From NCBI GenBank assembly GCA_903899965.1, contig CAIULB010000004.1, forward strand, positions 1 through 50,544: a DNA stretch of 50,544 bases. The letters are read 5' to 3'. The translations under genes and the position numbers were made by a program. The notes under the pieces are model-generated. The model worked only from the letters and a program-made list of their open reading frames with translations. It was not told the DNA's origin and made no database searches. Source of the stretch: an uncultured Methylophilaceae bacterium. Its GTDB lineage: Bacteria > Pseudomonadota > Gammaproteobacteria > Burkholderiales > Methylophilaceae. Below, in pieces: positions 38,627 through 48,641 of the stretch. Within the stretch, counting starts at the first letter, position 1; each line of letters opens with the position of its first letter.

Positions 38627-39028
38627 TTATTTTTTATCTAAACCAAAAAATGCCGCACCAGACAATATTGCTGATGCCGCCAAGCCCAAAATCAAAGCGA
38701 TTGGGACCAAATGTTCGTTGTATAACTTAAAAGTTAAGAACAGTAACAAGGCGATGATAAAGATCTTCACCGCTTCTGCCTTAAGCATTGTGATGAGGAT
38801 TGCACCTGCGTTATTTTTCTTATCGCCACTCTTAGCAATTAGTGCACCAGCCAGGCCGCCAAGTACCGCGGACATCCCGCCAGCGAGGGCTGAAATGGCT
38901 GCGTGCTTACCTGAAACCGCACCAGTACTTTCAGCCAATACAAACGCCAGCACCGCTACTGAAATGGTCGCTATAAGCTGCCACTTCACCATCTGTTTGT
39001 ACACCTGTGCTGTTTTAATGTTTTCCAT
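38627..39028 (-). CDS. atpI: ATP synthase subunit I (c-ring assembly helper)
   Basis: Small membrane protein that assists c-ring assembly and is usually the first gene of the operon. In 133 aa there are about four hydrophobic segments (LIATISVAVLAFVLA, ISALAGGMSAVLGGLAGALIA, FIIALLLFLTFKLY, PIALILGLAASAILSGAAFF). Sequence conservation in this family is low, so the assignment rests mainly on membrane topology, size and its place before atpB. Confidence 0.85.
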   Translation of the reverse strand: MENIKTAQVYKQMVKWQLIATISVAVLAFVLAESTGAVSGKHAAISALAGGMSAVLGGLAGALIAKSGDKKNNAGAILITMLKAEAVKIFIIALLLFLTFKLYNEHLVPIALILGLAASAILSGAAFFGLDKK

Positions 39029-39081
39029 TTTTTGTTAATTTTTTGATAAAACAGCACAAATCTATATGTGTGAAGTCCGCG

Positions 39082-39110
39082 ATTGTCTTGTTTTATTCAA
39101 TTCAAGTCAA
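39082..39110 (-). promoter_or_regulatory. Candidate sigma-70 promoter of the atp operon
   Basis: Read leftward, TTGACT (complement of 39105-39110) and GACAAT (complement of 39082-39087) are separated by 17 bp. They lie 54-82 bp before the atpI start, in the only intergenic gap between parB and the atp genes. Confidence 0.5.
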
Positions 39111-39126
39111 GTCTAGCAGAGCACTT

Positions 39127-39975
39127 TTAATGAATTTTAGAAAGAATCTCATCCAGCTGATCTAAGCTGGCATAGCGTATTTTCAGGGTGCCGGAACCGT
39201 TTTTACTGCTATCAATCGCCACCGCAGCGCCTAGACGTTGCGCGAGGGTTTCCTGCAACCTCAAGACGTCGCGATCCTTCGCAGCCGCTTTGGTCGGCGC
39301 ACTCACTGCACTGGATAGCTTCTTCACTAATTGTTCTGCCGCACGCACTGACAGCTGGTTCTGCACGATCTCTTCCGCTGCGGCGATCTGCTTCGCGCCA
39401 TCTAGCATGAGGAGTGCACGCGCATGCCCCATATCCAATTTGGCTTGGGCCAACATCTCCTGCACGACGCCGTGTAGGTTCTGCAATCGAAGTAGGTTGG
39501 TCACGGCACTGCGTGAGCGTCCTACGGCCTGGGCAGCACTTTCGTGCGTCATGTTGAACTCTTCAATCAGGCGCTGAATACCATTTGCCTCTTCGATTGG
39601 GTTGAGGTTTTCACGCTGAATATTTTCAATAAGCGCCATCGCGAGGGCGACATCATCCGCAATCTCTCGGATGATGACCGGCACTTCCTTAAGTCCAGCT
39701 AGCTGCGACGCTCTCCATCTTCTTTCACCGGCGATAATTTCATACTTCCCGCCATCCACAAGGCGGACAACGATTGGCTGCATGATGCCCTGGGCACGGA
39801 TAGAATCCGCCAAGCTCTCTAGCGAGGCCTGGTCCATGTGCGTTCTTGGTTGGTACTTGCCGGGCTGAAGATTCTCTACCGGCAGAGTCACTAAGCTATC
39901 TGGCTGGCTGCTGGCACTCTCATCATTCGCCAACAGCGCATCCAGCCCACGTCCCAAACCTTTAAGTTTCACCAT
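39127..39975 (-). CDS. parB: Chromosome partitioning protein ParB
   Basis: CTP-dependent DNA clamp that loads at parS and spreads to organise the origin region. The 282-aa protein begins KGLGRGLDALLA and has LQPGKYQPRTHMD, the CTP-binding GERRWRASQLAGLKEVPVIIR and ALIENIQRENLNPIEEANG motifs, and a parS-recognising helix-turn-helix (HESAAQAVGRSRSAVTNLLRL). A C-terminal dimerisation domain follows. It is directly downstream of parA, and two perfect parS sites lie 3.5 and 4.6 kb away. Confidence 0.97.
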   Translation of the reverse strand: MVKLKGLGRGLDALLANDESASSQPDSLVTLPVENLQPGKYQPRTHMDQASLESLADSIRAQGIMQPIVVRLVDGGKYEIIAGERRWRASQLAGLKEVPVIIREIADDVALAMALIENIQRENLNPIEEANGIQRLIEEFNMTHESAAQAVGRSRSAVTNLLRLQNLHGVVQEMLAQAKLDMGHARALLMLDGAKQIAAAEEIVQNQLSVRAAEQLVKKLSSAVSAPTKAAAKDRDVLRLQETLAQRLGAAVAIDSSKNGSGTLKIRYASLDQLDEILSKIH

Positions 39976-40006
39976 TTTTTGTCCAATTCACCTGATACTA
40001 AAGTAT

Positions 40007-40789
40007 TTATTGTGTTGCTTTTTGTTTCGCGTTTTCTCTGTCGAGAATCTCTTTAGCGAGCTGCAGATAAGCTTGCGCGCCCTTTGAAGATTTATCGTAA
40101 ATCAGCGCCGGCATCCCGTAGCTTGGCGCCTCAGCTAAACGCACGTTTCGAGGGATTAGAGTGCTGTATACCTTGTCCCCAAAGTGGCCCACCAACTGTG
40201 CCGAAACCTGCTGCGCGAGCATGTTGCGATTATCGAACATGGTTCTGAGGAGCCCCTCTATCTCTAGTGTTGGGTTGAGGTGAGTACGCACTTTCTTAAT
40301 CGTATTGACCAAATCTGAGAGGCCCTCGAGCGCATAGTATTCGCACTGCATCGGGATCATCACCGCATGCGCCGCCGTCAAGGCGTTCACCGTCACGAGG
40401 TTGAGGGCAGGGGGGCAATCCAGCAACACATAGTCGTACTGACCCTTGATTGCAGCTAGCGCCACCTTCAACTTAGTCTCGCGTCCAATCTCGTTCACAA
40501 GCTCAACCTCAGCACCGGCGAGATCTCTGTTGGCCGGCAACACATCGAAGTTACTTTTTTCTGTTTTCTGGGTGACCTCTGCAACGGTCTTCTCACCGAT
40601 CAGCACGTGATAGATCGTGTGCTTCATCTGCGCCTTATCGATACCGCTCCCCGTTGTCGCGTTACCCTGTGGATCCAAATCGATCAATAGCACACGGCTA
40701 CCAAAGGTCGCCAAGCTTGCCGCTAGATTGACACAGGTCGTCGTCTTACCAACGCCGCCCTTTTGATTTGTAATCGCTAATATTTTCAT
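40007..40789 (-). CDS. parA: Chromosome partitioning ATPase ParA
   Basis: Deviant-Walker ATPase that forms DNA-bound gradients and moves ParB-parS complexes. The 260-aa protein starts MKILAITNQKGGVGKTTTCV (deviant Walker A with the signature lysine). It also contains VLLIDLDPQGNATTGSGID, YDYVLLDCPPALNLVTVNAL and a C-terminal DNA-binding region. ATG 40789 is preceded by TAGGCGG and is the family start; the longer frame would overlap rsmG. It lies 13 bp after rsmG. Confidence 0.97.
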   Translation of the reverse strand: MKILAITNQKGGVGKTTTCVNLAASLATFGSRVLLIDLDPQGNATTGSGIDKAQMKHTIYHVLIGEKTVAEVTQKTEKSNFDVLPANRDLAGAEVELVNEIGRETKLKVALAAIKGQYDYVLLDCPPALNLVTVNALTAAHAVMIPMQCEYYALEGLSDLVNTIKKVRTHLNPTLEIEGLLRTMFDNRNMLAQQVSAQLVGHFGDKVYSTLIPRNVRLAEAPSYGMPALIYDKSSKGAQAYLQLAKEILDRENAKQKATQ

Positions 40790-40802
40790 GTTGCCGCCTA
40801 CT

Positions 40803-41453
40803 TTATTTTGTTTGATTGCTAACGGGCTGATATGGCAAGAATACCAAGTGTCTTTGTGCATCAAGCCCAGGCACATTTAATACTTCAACCTTAGAGGCGG
40901 TCACGCCTGTCTTTTTAAGTAAGTAAGTCAGCTCAACCTCTGGGTATACACCCTTCATCGCCAACCACTTGCCCTGTGCGTCCAGCAGGTGATGCGTCAG
41001 CGAGATGAACAAACTTAAATCTGAAAACGCGCGGGAGATAATGATCTCAAACCTCCTCGCTGGGGCGATTTCCTCAACGCGGCCATCCAGCACCTCTAAG
41101 TTTGTGATGCCAAGCTCAGCCTTCGCCTGTCGCATGAAGCTTACCTTCTTGCTGTTTGAGTCAATCACCGCCACCTGTAAATCAGGCAAACAGATTGCGA
41201 GTGGAATCCCAGGCAACCCAGCGCCGCTACCAACATCGAGCAAATGCTTCGCATCGATATGGGGCAACACCACCAAGCTATCCAAGAGGTGAAGGGTCAC
41301 CATCTCATCCGCATCACGGACCGCGGTGAGGTTGTGCACCTTGTTCCACTTCTGCATCAGCGCGAGGTAGCCAAGCAGCTTCTGCTGAACCTGACCAGAG
41401 ATCGGAAGTGCGGCCGCCGCTATGCCTTGCTGGAGGATAGCCTGCTGACTCAT
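40803..41453 (-). CDS. rsmG: 16S rRNA (guanine-527-N7) methyltransferase
   Basis: Methylates G527 of 16S rRNA using S-adenosylmethionine; loss gives low-level streptomycin resistance. The 216-aa protein has the SAM-binding motif [17 protein letters not shown] near residue 70, preceded by [23 protein letters not shown], and the [11 protein letters not shown] segment. Its ATG overlaps the mnmG stop (ATGA), giving the classic gidA-gidB-parA-parB order. Confidence 0.96.
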   Translation of the reverse strand: MSQQAILQQGIAAAALPISGQVQQKLLGYLALMQKWNKVHNLTAVRDADEMVTLHLLDSLVVLPHIDAKHLLDVGSGAGLPGIPLAICLPDLQVAVIDSNSKKVSFMRQAKAELGITNLEVLDGRVEEIAPARRFEIIISRAFSDLSLFISLTHHLLDAQGKWLAMKGVYPEVELTYLLKKTGVTASKVEVLNVPGLDAQRHLVFLPYQPVSNQTK

Positions 41454-43372
41454 GCGACCTTTTCACCATCCGCGTTAATAGATTTAGCACGGCTCTTTCG
41501 CTTTAGATAGACAAGGAGGAGGGACACGGCAACAGGAGTAACCCCTGACACGCGCCCAGCCTGGCCAATGGTTTGTGGCTTATGCTGGGCAAGCTTCTGC
41601 TGCACCTCAATCGATAAACCATGAACATCGGCGTAGTCCATATCCTCAGGGATCTTCATGTGCTCACTACCAAGCGCACGCGCAATCTCTTCCTGCTGCC
41701 TGTCGATATAGCCCTGATACTTCGCCGCGATGTCCACCTGCTGGCGCACGTCCTCAGGGATGTCTGCATAGTTAACCGCAGCCCCACTAGTCGGCAAACT
41801 CAACAAGCTCTCATAGCTTAATTCAGGGCGACGTAATAACTCAAAGAGCGAGTACTCGTGCTCAATCGCCTTACCGAGCACCCGAATCGCCTCCTCCTTG
41901 GGAAGGGTTCCAGGGCGCACCCATGTTGATTTCAGGCGCTCCTGCTCACGGAGGATCGCCTCCTGTTTGCGTGAGAAAGCCTCCCAGCGCACATCATCCA
42001 CTAAACCAATCTTACGACCGGCCTCTGTGAGTCGGATATCCGCATTATCTTCGCGAAGTAGCAGGCGGTATTCCGCACGGCTTGTGAACATACGATACGG
42101 CTCGGTGACGCCGCGCGTGATGAGGTCGTCTACGAGTACGCCTAAGTAGGCTTGGTTACGGCTTGGGCACCAACTCTCTTTTTCTTGGGCAAATAGGGCA
42201 GCGTTCGCGCCAGCCAATAAGCCTTGCGCGCCAGCCTCTTCATAACCTGTGGTGCCGTTAATTTGACCGGCGAAGAACAGGCCATTGACCGCCTTGGTTT
42301 CAAGCGAGTCCTTGAGCCCGCGCGGGTCGTAGTAGTCGTACTCAATCGCATAGCCAGGGCGCAAGATGTGCGCATTCTCTAAGCCGCGGATGGAGCGCAC
42401 TAGCTGATACTGAATATCAAAAGGGAGGCTGGTTGAGATCCCGTTAGGGTAGATCTCGTTGGTCTCCAAGCCCTCGGGTTCTAAGAAAATCTGGTGGGAT
42501 TCTTTATCGGAGAAGCGGTGAATCTTGTCCTCAACAGATGGACAGTAGCGAGGACCGATTCCCTCAATGACGCCCGTATACATCGGCGACCTGTCCAAAC
42601 CACTTCGAATAATGTCGTGCGTTCTCTCATTCGTGTGGGTGATCCAGCAGGGCACCTGTCTAGGGTGCTGACTCGCGCTACCCAAGAATGAGAACACCGG
42701 CACAGGATTATCCCCCGGCTGCTCCAGCATCACTGAGTAATCAATCGTGCGGCCGTCGATGCGTGGCGGTGTCCCTGTCTTCAGGCGGCCCACCGGCAAG
42801 CCGATCTCTCTTAATCTTGCGGCCAATGAAATCGCAGGTGGATCACCCGCACGGCCAGCCTGGTAATGGCTCAAGCCCACGTGAACGAGGCCTGCCAAGA
42901 ACGTCCCAGCGGTAAGCACCACGGCCTTTGCCTCAAAGCGTAGACCAATTTGCGTGACCACGCCCATGACCTTGTCACCGTCGAGAATGATGTCGTCTAC
43001 CGCCTGCTGGAACAGCCAGAGATTCTCTTGGTTCTCTAAACGATGGCGAATTGCCGCCTTGTAGAGGATGCGATCCGCCTGCGCTCTCGTCGCACGAACG
43101 GCCGGACCCTTACTTGAGTTTAATGTGCGGAACTGAATGCCACCCTCATCGGTTGCCGCCGCCATTGCACCACCGAGCGCATCAATCTCTCGCACAAGGT
43201 GGCCCTTGCCAATCCCGCCAATGGAAGGATTGCAGGACATCTGACCCAGCGTCTCGATGTTGTGGGTGAGCAGCAGGGTTTTTTGGCCCATGCGCGCCGC
43301 CGCCAAGGCGGCTTCAGTACCCGCATGACCCCCACCAATGACGATCACATCAAATTTTTCTGTGTATTGCAT
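41450..43372 (-). CDS. mnmG: tRNA uridine 5-carboxymethylaminomethyl modification enzyme MnmG
   Basis: FAD enzyme that, with MnmE, modifies the wobble uridine (cmnm5U34) of certain tRNAs. The 640-aa protein has the FAD motif [19 protein letters not shown] near the N-terminus, [40 protein letters not shown] and [18 protein letters not shown]. The C-terminal GIDA-associated helical domain is also present. Its partner mnmE lies 1.3 kb to the right. It is transcribed leftward from the gap holding parS. Confidence 0.97.
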   Translation of the reverse strand: MQYTEKFDVIVIGGGHAGTEAALAAARMGQKTLLLTHNIETLGQMSCNPSIGGIGKGHLVREIDALGGAMAAATDEGGIQFRTLNSSKGPAVRATRAQADRILYKAAIRHRLENQENLWLFQQAVDDIILDGDKVMGVVTQIGLRFEAKAVVLTAGTFLAGLVHVGLSHYQAGRAGDPPAISLAARLREIGLPVGRLKTGTPPRIDGRTIDYSVMLEQPGDNPVPVFSFLGSASQHPRQVPCWITHTNERTHDIIRSGLDRSPMYTGVIEGIGPRYCPSVEDKIHRFSDKESHQIFLEPEGLETNEIYPNGISTSLPFDIQYQLVRSIRGLENAHILRPGYAIEYDYYDPRGLKDSLETKAVNGLFFAGQINGTTGYEEAGAQGLLAGANAALFAQEKESWCPSRNQAYLGVLVDDLITRGVTEPYRMFTSRAEYRLLLREDNADIRLTEAGRKIGLVDDVRWEAFSRKQEAILREQERLKSTWVRPGTLPKEEAIRVLGKAIEHEYSLFELLRRPELSYESLLSLPTSGAAVNYADIPEDVRQQVDIAAKYQGYIDRQQEEIARALGSEHMKIPEDMDYADVHGLSIEVQQKLAQHKPQTIGQAGRVSGVTPVAVSLLLVYLKRKSRAKSINADGEKVA

Positions 43373-43443
43373 GTAAATAATGCTTAATAACGAAAGGCTT
43401 GTATCTTACTTTAATCTGCACATGCCGTCATGTTTAAGCACGA

Positions 43444-43459
43444 TGTTTCACGTGAAACA
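43444..43459. promoter_or_regulatory. parS centromere site (intergenic)
   Basis: TGTTTCACGTGAAACA is a perfect 16-bp palindrome matching the conserved bacterial parS consensus, the loading site for ParB. It lies between mnmG and the cytochrome gene, 3.5 kb from parB and about 6.8 kb from the predicted oriC. Confidence 0.95.
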
Positions 43460-43498
43460 TGGGGGCATTTACAAATATTATGAAAACGACATATTTCG

Positions 43499-43528
43499 TT
43501 AACATAAATGCAATATTATCCATATAAT
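43499..43528 (+). promoter_or_regulatory. Candidate sigma-70 promoter of the c-type cytochrome gene
   Basis: TTAACA (43499-43504) and a perfect TATAAT (43523-43528) are 18 bp apart, 85 bp before the cytochrome start codon and downstream of parS. Confidence 0.5.
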
Positions 43529-43613
43529 GTGAATTGGTAAGTTGGTATGCTTATTGCTCACAAATATTGTGTTTAAGAAACGTACTTTTAATAAATCGAT
43601 ACAGGGAACAAAA

Positions 43614-44036
43614 ATGAAAAAATTATCTTTTATCTTAACGGCATTACTAAGCGTTACAGCATTCAACGCGCAAGCTGACGTAGTAACAGCTCAAAAACTT
43701 GCTGACAAATATGCAGTAATTGCAAAGAACATCAACCCAGCTTCAACTGGTCTATCTGCTGAAGATGGCAAAAACTTTTTCAACCGTGAACTAACGATCA
43801 AGGGCAAACAAGTTGCTTGTGCATCTTGCCACACCGCGAATCCAGCAGACAACGGTAAACACATTGTGACTAACAAGCCAATTCGTCCACTTGCACCTGC
43901 TGCAAACGAAAAGCGCTTCACTTCTGTAGACACTGTTGAAAAGAACTTTACTAAGCATTGCAACGACATCATCGGTCGTGATTGTACTGCGCAAGAAAAA
44001 GGCAACTTCATCGCCTACTTGTTAACAGTTAAGTAA
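43614..44036 (+). CDS. SHP-like monohaem c-type cytochrome (DUF1924)
   Basis: Small periplasmic cytochrome c. The 140-aa precursor has a signal peptide (KKLSFILTALLSVTAFNAQA), one CXXCH haem site (ACASCHTANPADNGKH) near residue 65, and a conserved block (PIRPLAPAANEKRFT) typical of the DUF1924 family. That family includes the sphaeroides haem protein SHP, whose haem has an unusual, ligand-sensitive coordination. Two further cysteines (KHCNDIIGRDCTAQ) may form the SHP-type disulfide. ATG 43614 follows ACAGGGA. The next gene encodes a b-type cytochrome, the usual SHP partner and likely electron donor. Confidence 0.85.
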   Translation: MKKLSFILTALLSVTAFNAQADVVTAQKLADKYAVIAKNINPASTGLSAEDGKNFFNRELTIKGKQVACASCHTANPADNGKHIVTNKPIRPLAPAANEKRFTSVDTVEKNFTKHCNDIIGRDCTAQEKGNFIAYLLTVK

Positions 44037-44060
44037 TTAGAAGCAAAGCAGCGCGTAAAA

Positions 44061-44696
44061 ATGCGATACGTTTGGGATCCCTTCGTCAGAATCTTTCACT
44101 GGTCACTGGTGGTCGCCTTTGGTGTCGCATTTTATACGCACGCGTCTGAGTGGGATCGCATCACCCACACCAAAGCCGGCTACGTCGCCGGCGGTTTAAT
44201 TCTAAGTCGCATCCTCTGGGGCTTCTTGTGCACCGGGTACGCAAAATTCAAAAGTTTTCCACCAAACCCTGAGGGCGCGGTGCGCTATGCTTGGAGAACC
44301 CTACAGGGTCGCTCCAAACCGTTTGTTGGTCACAACCCAGCCGGGTCATTGGTCATCTACCTCCTGCTAGCTCTTGGCCTGATTACGGTCACGAGTGGCT
44401 TCTTTGTGTTTAATGACGGCTGGCTATTTAATGCGCCGGACCTTTTACACGCCGTCCACTTCTACAGCGCATGGACATGGTTAGGCCTAGTGTGCATCCA
44501 CGTTTTAGGCGTGATTACCGAGAGCATTGTGCACAAGGACAACCTGATCGTTGCGATGTTTACGGGCGTTAAATATGATGTGGGTAGCGCTGTTGAACCT
44601 AAGAACCAAGAAAATGTTTCACGTGAAACACGTCGCATCTTCACCATCTTCGGCGTGCCATGCCGCTGGGTGTTAAAAATATTTGATAAGAAGTAG
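44061..44696 (+). CDS. Di-haem cytochrome b561-family membrane protein
   Basis: Integral b-type cytochrome, probable electron donor from the quinone pool to the SHP-like cytochrome. The 211-aa protein has about four membrane helices with haem-ligand histidines placed as in the family: WDPFVRIFHWSLVV, RITHTKAGYVAGG, LLHAVHFYSAWTWLGLVCIHVLGV. A basic cytosolic tail of about 35 residues follows the last helix, and its codons for NVSRET contain a perfect parS site. It is 25 bp after the cytochrome c gene and converges on mnmE with a gap of 2 bp. Confidence 0.88.
   Translation: MRYVWDPFVRIFHWSLVVAFGVAFYTHASEWDRITHTKAGYVAGGLILSRILWGFLCTGYAKFKSFPPNPEGAVRYAWRTLQGRSKPFVGHNPAGSLVIYLLLALGLITVTSGFFVFNDGWLFNAPDLLHAVHFYSAWTWLGLVCIHVLGVITESIVHKDNLIVAMFTGVKYDVGSAVEPKNQENVSRETRRIFTIFGVPCRWVLKIFDKK
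44615..44630. promoter_or_regulatory. parS centromere site inside the cytochrome b gene
   Basis: A second perfect TGTTTCACGTGAAACA lies within the 3' part of the cytochrome b coding sequence, where it encodes NVSRET in the cytosolic tail. It is 1.17 kb from the intergenic copy and in range of ParB spreading. Confidence 0.95.
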
Positions 44697-44698
44697 AA

Positions 44699-46051
44699 CT
44701 ACTTCCCGATACAGAACTTACTGAAGATCTCGCCAAGCAGGTCATCCGGCGTAAACTCCCCCGTTACCGTACTTAACGCATCCTGTCCCATTCTGAGGTT
44801 CTCAGCCACCAGCTCGGACTGGGAGATCGCATCGAGCGCCACCCGCAGGTGCTGCTCGACCTGACGAATCGCTTCCAGGTGACGCGTCCTCGCCATGAAG
44901 ACTCCCTCACTGGTCGATTGCCAACCGACAACCTTGAGCAGTGCCCCCTTGAGCAGATGAACCCCATTACCCGTTTTAGCCGAGAGGTGAATATGTGACT
45001 CGCCATCCAGATCCTCGATAAATGGCAAATTTTTAGCGAGGTCAATCTTATTATGCACCCATATTTTGGGCAAATCCTGCGGCAAACGGGCTAAAATCGA
45101 TTTTTCAACTTCCGTAATACCGTGAGCTGCATCTACTAATATTAATGCGATATTGGCGCTTTCTAGAGCCCGCCAAGTTCGGGCGATACCGAACTGTTCA
45201 ATCTCATCATCCGTCTCACGCAAGCCCGCGGTATCAACGACGTGGAGCGGAATGCCATTGATTTGAATGGCGCTTTTAATGGTGTCTCGGGTGGTTCCCG
45301 CGATGGAGGTCACGATGGCGATGTCATCGGCCGCCAATTGATTAATCAGGCTCGATTTTCCAACATTCGGCTGACCGACCAACACGACCGTCAGTCCCTC
45401 ACGCAATAAATTGCCCTGTTTTGCCTCGTTGTATATTTTTTGGAGCTCGCGCTGCACATCCTCGATTTTTTTCTTCACGTTACCCTCGGAGATAAAATCG
45501 ATCTCCTCTTCAGGAAAATCCAAGCACGCCTCAACAAACATCCTGAGCTCAACCAGACGCTGAAGCAGGTCGTTGATACGTTTTGAGAACTCACCGGACA
45601 GGGAGCGCATCGCACTTCGCGCCGCTTCAGTAGTCGCCGCGCTGATCACATCGGCGACGGCCTCTGCCTGCGCCAAGTCCATCTTGTCGTTGAGGTAGGC
45701 ACGGCGGGTGAACTCGCCGGGCTCCGCTTGGCGGACACCGAGTGACAGGCAACGCGTGAGTAGAATCTGCAGGAGGGCTGGACCGCCATGGGCTTGAAGC
45801 TCAAGCACATCTTCACCCGTATACGAGTTAGGGGCAGCATAGTAAATGGCTATGCCCTGGTCGATGGTCTGACCATCCCCGTCGAGGAACGGCAGGTAGG
45901 CGGCGTAGCGAGGCTTAGGGCAATGACCTAGTATGGCGCCGGCGATGGCCGGCGCAGCAGGGCCTGAAATACGAACAACGCCAATACCACCAGAGCCGGA
46001 CGCGGTTGCAATGGCGGCGATGGAGTCAGCATTAGACTTAACGGACTGCAT
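44699..46051 (-). CDS. mnmE: tRNA modification GTPase MnmE
   Basis: GTPase that works with MnmG to make cmnm5U34 in tRNA. The 450-aa protein has an N-terminal folate-binding domain ([37 protein letters not shown]), a G domain ([42 protein letters not shown] in place of NKxD), and the invariant C-terminal FCIGK containing the formyl-folate-activating cysteine. ATG 46051 matches the family and overlaps the yidC end by 14 bp. The longer frame is rejected. Confidence 0.97.
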   Translation of the reverse strand: MQSVKSNADSIAAIATASGSGGIGVVRISGPAAPAIAGAILGHCPKPRYAAYLPFLDGDGQTIDQGIAIYYAAPNSYTGEDVLELQAHGGPALLQILLTRCLSLGVRQAEPGEFTRRAYLNDKMDLAQAEAVADVISAATTEAARSAMRSLSGEFSKRINDLLQRLVELRMFVEACLDFPEEEIDFISEGNVKKKIEDVQRELQKIYNEAKQGNLLREGLTVVLVGQPNVGKSSLINQLAADDIAIVTSIAGTTRDTIKSAIQINGIPLHVVDTAGLRETDDEIEQFGIARTWRALESANIALILVDAAHGITEVEKSILARLPQDLPKIWVHNKIDLAKNLPFIEDLDGESHIHLSAKTGNGVHLLKGALLKVVGWQSTSEGVFMARTRHLEAIRQVEQHLRVALDAISQSELVAENLRMGQDALSTVTGEFTPDDLLGEIFSKFCIGK

Positions 46052-47705
46052 TTCCTTTTTTCTTCGCAAGCGCCGCGGCATGGATTAGGTGGTTGATGCG
46101 TGCCTGTTGTGCAATTGACAGCACATTGTTCACGAACCAATAAAGCACTAGGCCTGAAGGGAAGAAGAAGAAGAACACGCTAAATGCGATTGGCATGAAC
46201 ATCATCACCTTGGCCTGTACAGGATCGGCTGGTTTAGGATTTAGCTTCGTTTGCACAATCATGGAGACGCCCATAAGGATTGGTAGAAGGCCAATCGGCA
46301 TACCGCCAAGCAACGGCACTAAGTCTGGAATATGTCCAAAGAGCGTGTCCGGCGCTGAAAGATCTTGAACCCACAAAATAAATGGTGCGTGGCGCATCTC
46401 TACGCTCGCGAGTAACATCCAGTAGAGCGAAATGAATACCGGGATCTGAACAAGGATAGGCAAGCATCCACCCATCGGGTTGATCTTCTCCTTCTTGTAG
46501 AGCTCCATCATCGCCTGCTGCATTTTTTGGCGATCATCACCAAACTTCTCTTTTAGGCTTTGTAAGCGTGGCGCTAATTCACGCATCTGTGCCATGTTGC
46601 GATAGCCAGAAGCAGAGAGCGGATAAAACGCCAACTTAATCAAGATGGTGAGCAGAATGATTGAGTAGCCCCAGTTACCAACTAGGCTTTGAATCGCAGA
46701 AAGAATCATAAAGAGCGGTGAAGCGATAAAGCTCAACCAGCCATAGTCAACCGTGTACTCAAGGCCTGGTGCCGCCTTCACAAGCTCGCTATGGGTTTGT
46801 GGGCCCACATAAAGCTTCGCATTCAACTCCTTGCTTGCGCCTGGCGCGACAGAGGATAAGTTGTACTTCGTACCGATGGCGTAGATTTTGTTACCAAGAT
46901 CTTTGGTGTAGATTTCTTGGGCCTCTTTCGTTTGAGGAATCCAAGCACCCACAAAGTAGTGCTGCACCAAGCCAACCCAGCCGTCTTTAGCCAATTTTGA
47001 GAGTGGCTCTTTAGCCATCTCGGTAAATTTAACTTTTTTGTATTTGTCCGCATCGGTGAAGTAAGCGCCGCCAGTGAAGGTCGGCATCATCTTCGTGCCT
47101 TGGCTAGACTCGCTGTCATGCACAATTTGGTAGTAAGCAAGCGGATCAATTGCAGCGTCAGAACCGTTTGCAATCACCTCATCCACCTTGACCTCATAGC
47201 TGCCACGTACAAAGGTGTATGTCTTAGTGAGCTTCACACCCTCAGGGCTTACCCAAAGAAGCGCAACCTTGAGTTCGTTTTGGTCAGCTGCCATCTGGTA
47301 GTCACTCTCAGCGCTAGTGAATACTTCCTTATGCGTTGCAAGCTTACCGATTGCGATGCCAGACTGCACAACGTAAACCGACGGTGCAGATTGGTCATTT
47401 AAAAGCACAAAGTTGTTTGTGTCAGAGTCCGCCGCGCGGTGCTGCGTGAGTTCCAGCTTGCGTAAGTCACCGCCTAAGGTATCGATCTCGCCCTTGAACA
47501 GGTCGGTTTGAACGTGGATGCGCTTGTCCGTCTGGAGGCGGAACTGTGTCTCCACATCAATGCTCGCGGTGCTTGCCTTAACCTCGCCAGCCTCATGGGT
47601 TGCCACAACAGGCTCAACAGGGTGATGCTTCTCTTGCCATGTGTTCCAAAAGAACAGGATTGAAAATGACAAAACAACAAACAAAATCAGTCTTCTAACG
47701 TCCAT
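46038..47705 (-). CDS. yidC: Membrane protein insertase YidC
   Basis: Inserts and folds inner-membrane proteins, alone or with SecYEG. The 555-aa proteobacterial-type protein has an N-terminal membrane anchor ([19 protein letters not shown]), a long periplasmic P1 domain (about residues 45-340), and the conserved insertase core. The core includes [44 protein letters not shown] and [21 protein letters not shown]. It is encoded in the standard rpmH-rnpA-yidD-yidC-mnmE cluster. Confidence 0.97.
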   Translation of the reverse strand: MDVRRLILFVVLSFSILFFWNTWQEKHHPVEPVVATHEAGEVKASTASIDVETQFRLQTDKRIHVQTDLFKGEIDTLGGDLRKLELTQHRAADSDTNNFVLLNDQSAPSVYVVQSGIAIGKLATHKEVFTSAESDYQMAADQNELKVALLWVSPEGVKLTKTYTFVRGSYEVKVDEVIANGSDAAIDPLAYYQIVHDSESSQGTKMMPTFTGGAYFTDADKYKKVKFTEMAKEPLSKLAKDGWVGLVQHYFVGAWIPQTKEAQEIYTKDLGNKIYAIGTKYNLSSVAPGASKELNAKLYVGPQTHSELVKAAPGLEYTVDYGWLSFIASPLFMILSAIQSLVGNWGYSIILLTILIKLAFYPLSASGYRNMAQMRELAPRLQSLKEKFGDDRQKMQQAMMELYKKEKINPMGGCLPILVQIPVFISLYWMLLASVEMRHAPFILWVQDLSAPDTLFGHIPDLVPLLGGMPIGLLPILMGVSMIVQTKLNPKPADPVQAKVMMFMPIAFSVFFFFFPSGLVLYWFVNNVLSIAQQARINHLIHAAALAKKKGNAVR

Positions 47706-47736
47706 ATTTATTTTCGTCTTTGCACTAAAGTATTAA

Positions 47737-47946
47737 TTAAGGGATGGGGTCGTGGCCGCCAGCATGCCAAGGATGACATTTTAACAATCGGCGTACGGTA
47801 TAAAAAGAACCTTTTATTGCACCATACTTCTCTATAGAGAGGTAAGCATAGTGGGAGCAGGTTGGGCTAAATCGACATTGTTGCCCCAAGAGTGGGCTTA
47901 GTAAGCGTTGATAGCCTCTAATCATAAACAATAAAATTTTAGCCAA
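47737..47946 (-). CDS. yidD: Membrane protein insertion efficiency factor YidD
   Basis: Small membrane-associated protein that aids YidC-dependent insertion. The 69-aa protein has the family pattern IRGYQRLLSPLLGQQCRFSP followed by TCSHYAYLSIEKYGAIKG and the CHPWHAGGHDPIP tail. All three signature cysteines are present. It lies 25 bp after rnpA and 31 bp before yidC. Confidence 0.95.
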   Translation of the reverse strand: MAKILLFMIRGYQRLLSPLLGQQCRFSPTCSHYAYLSIEKYGAIKGSFYTVRRLLKCHPWHAGGHDPIP

Positions 47947-47971
47947 TGTTGTCTCAGTGTTTCAAAATGAA

Positions 47972-48325
47972 TCAAGCTTGCAGTCTGCTTTTCAGCTTAG
48001 TGATTAGCATATCAAACTCTTGGGCAATCTCATTGTAATTTTTACTGCTAAAGGGCTTTTGCGGACGAATAACAAGGTCTAGGTTACCCAGATTCACTTT
48101 ATTTCGCCTGAAAAGCTCACGCAAGACCCTGCGCATGTAGTTACGGTCCACCGATAACTTGGCCACCTTCTTACTCACGACCAAACCAAGGCGGGGGTGG
48201 GGCTGCGGGTTATTACGATAGTGGATGACGAGAGTTGTCGCGGAAATTCGCTTGCGGAAATTAAAAACGGATGAAAAATCATCCGTTTTTAATAATCTTA
48301 ATTCACTTGGGAATTTAAAATTCAT
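47972..48325 (-). CDS. rnpA: Ribonuclease P protein component
   Basis: Protein subunit of RNase P, which matures tRNA 5' ends with the RNA subunit. The 117-aa basic protein has RLLKTDDFSSVFNFRKR at the N-terminus and the signature RLGLVVSKKVAKLSVDRNYMRRVLRELFR (basic RNR-type motif; here the usual AV.RN is SVDRN). Its place between rpmH and yidD is universal. Confidence 0.95.
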   Translation of the reverse strand: MNFKFPSELRLLKTDDFSSVFNFRKRISATTLVIHYRNNPQPHPRLGLVVSKKVAKLSVDRNYMRRVLRELFRRNKVNLGNLDLVIRPQKPFSSKNYNEIAQEFDMLITKLKSRLQA

Positions 48326-48376
48326 ACTTACCTAATTCTTGCACACAGCAATTCACCGTGTGAACAGGTAAGAAAA

Positions 48377-48511
48377 TTATACAGCTAAGCGAGCACGGCC
48401 CTTAGCACGACGGGCAGCAATCACTGCGCGACCACCACGAGTTTTCATGCGAACTAAAAAACCATGTGTGCGTGCACGACGTACTTTAGATGGTTGATAG
48501 GTGCGTTTCAT
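48377..48511 (-). CDS. rpmH: 50S ribosomal protein L34
   Basis: A 44-aa highly basic ribosomal protein read directly from the minus strand. It starts [19 protein letters not shown] and continues [25 protein letters not shown] before TAA. The first 40 residues match the nearly invariant L34 sequence. GGAGAAATAT precedes the ATG. It is the first gene of the leftward rpmH-rnpA-yidD-yidC-mnmE cluster and is divergent from dnaA. Confidence 0.97.
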   Translation of the reverse strand: MKRTYQPSKVRRARTHGFLVRMKTRGGRAVIAARRAKGRARLAV

Positions 48512-48557
48512 TATATTTCTCCGATGACTTCTAGGTGCATTTGATGCAAAGGGCGTA

Positions 48558-48587
48558 ATTAAACCCCAATATCGATACCTGTGTCAA
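48558..48587 (-). promoter_or_regulatory. Candidate sigma-70 promoter of the rpmH cluster
   Basis: Read leftward, a perfect TTGACA (complement of 48582-48587) and TTTAAT (complement of 48558-48563) are separated by 18 bp, 47 bp before the rpmH start. This is one of the better promoter matches in the window. Confidence 0.65.
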
Positions 48588-48641
48588 TCAATATTTTGCA
48601 AATAAATGCTTATAAAACAGGTGTGAATTATACACTTTGTC

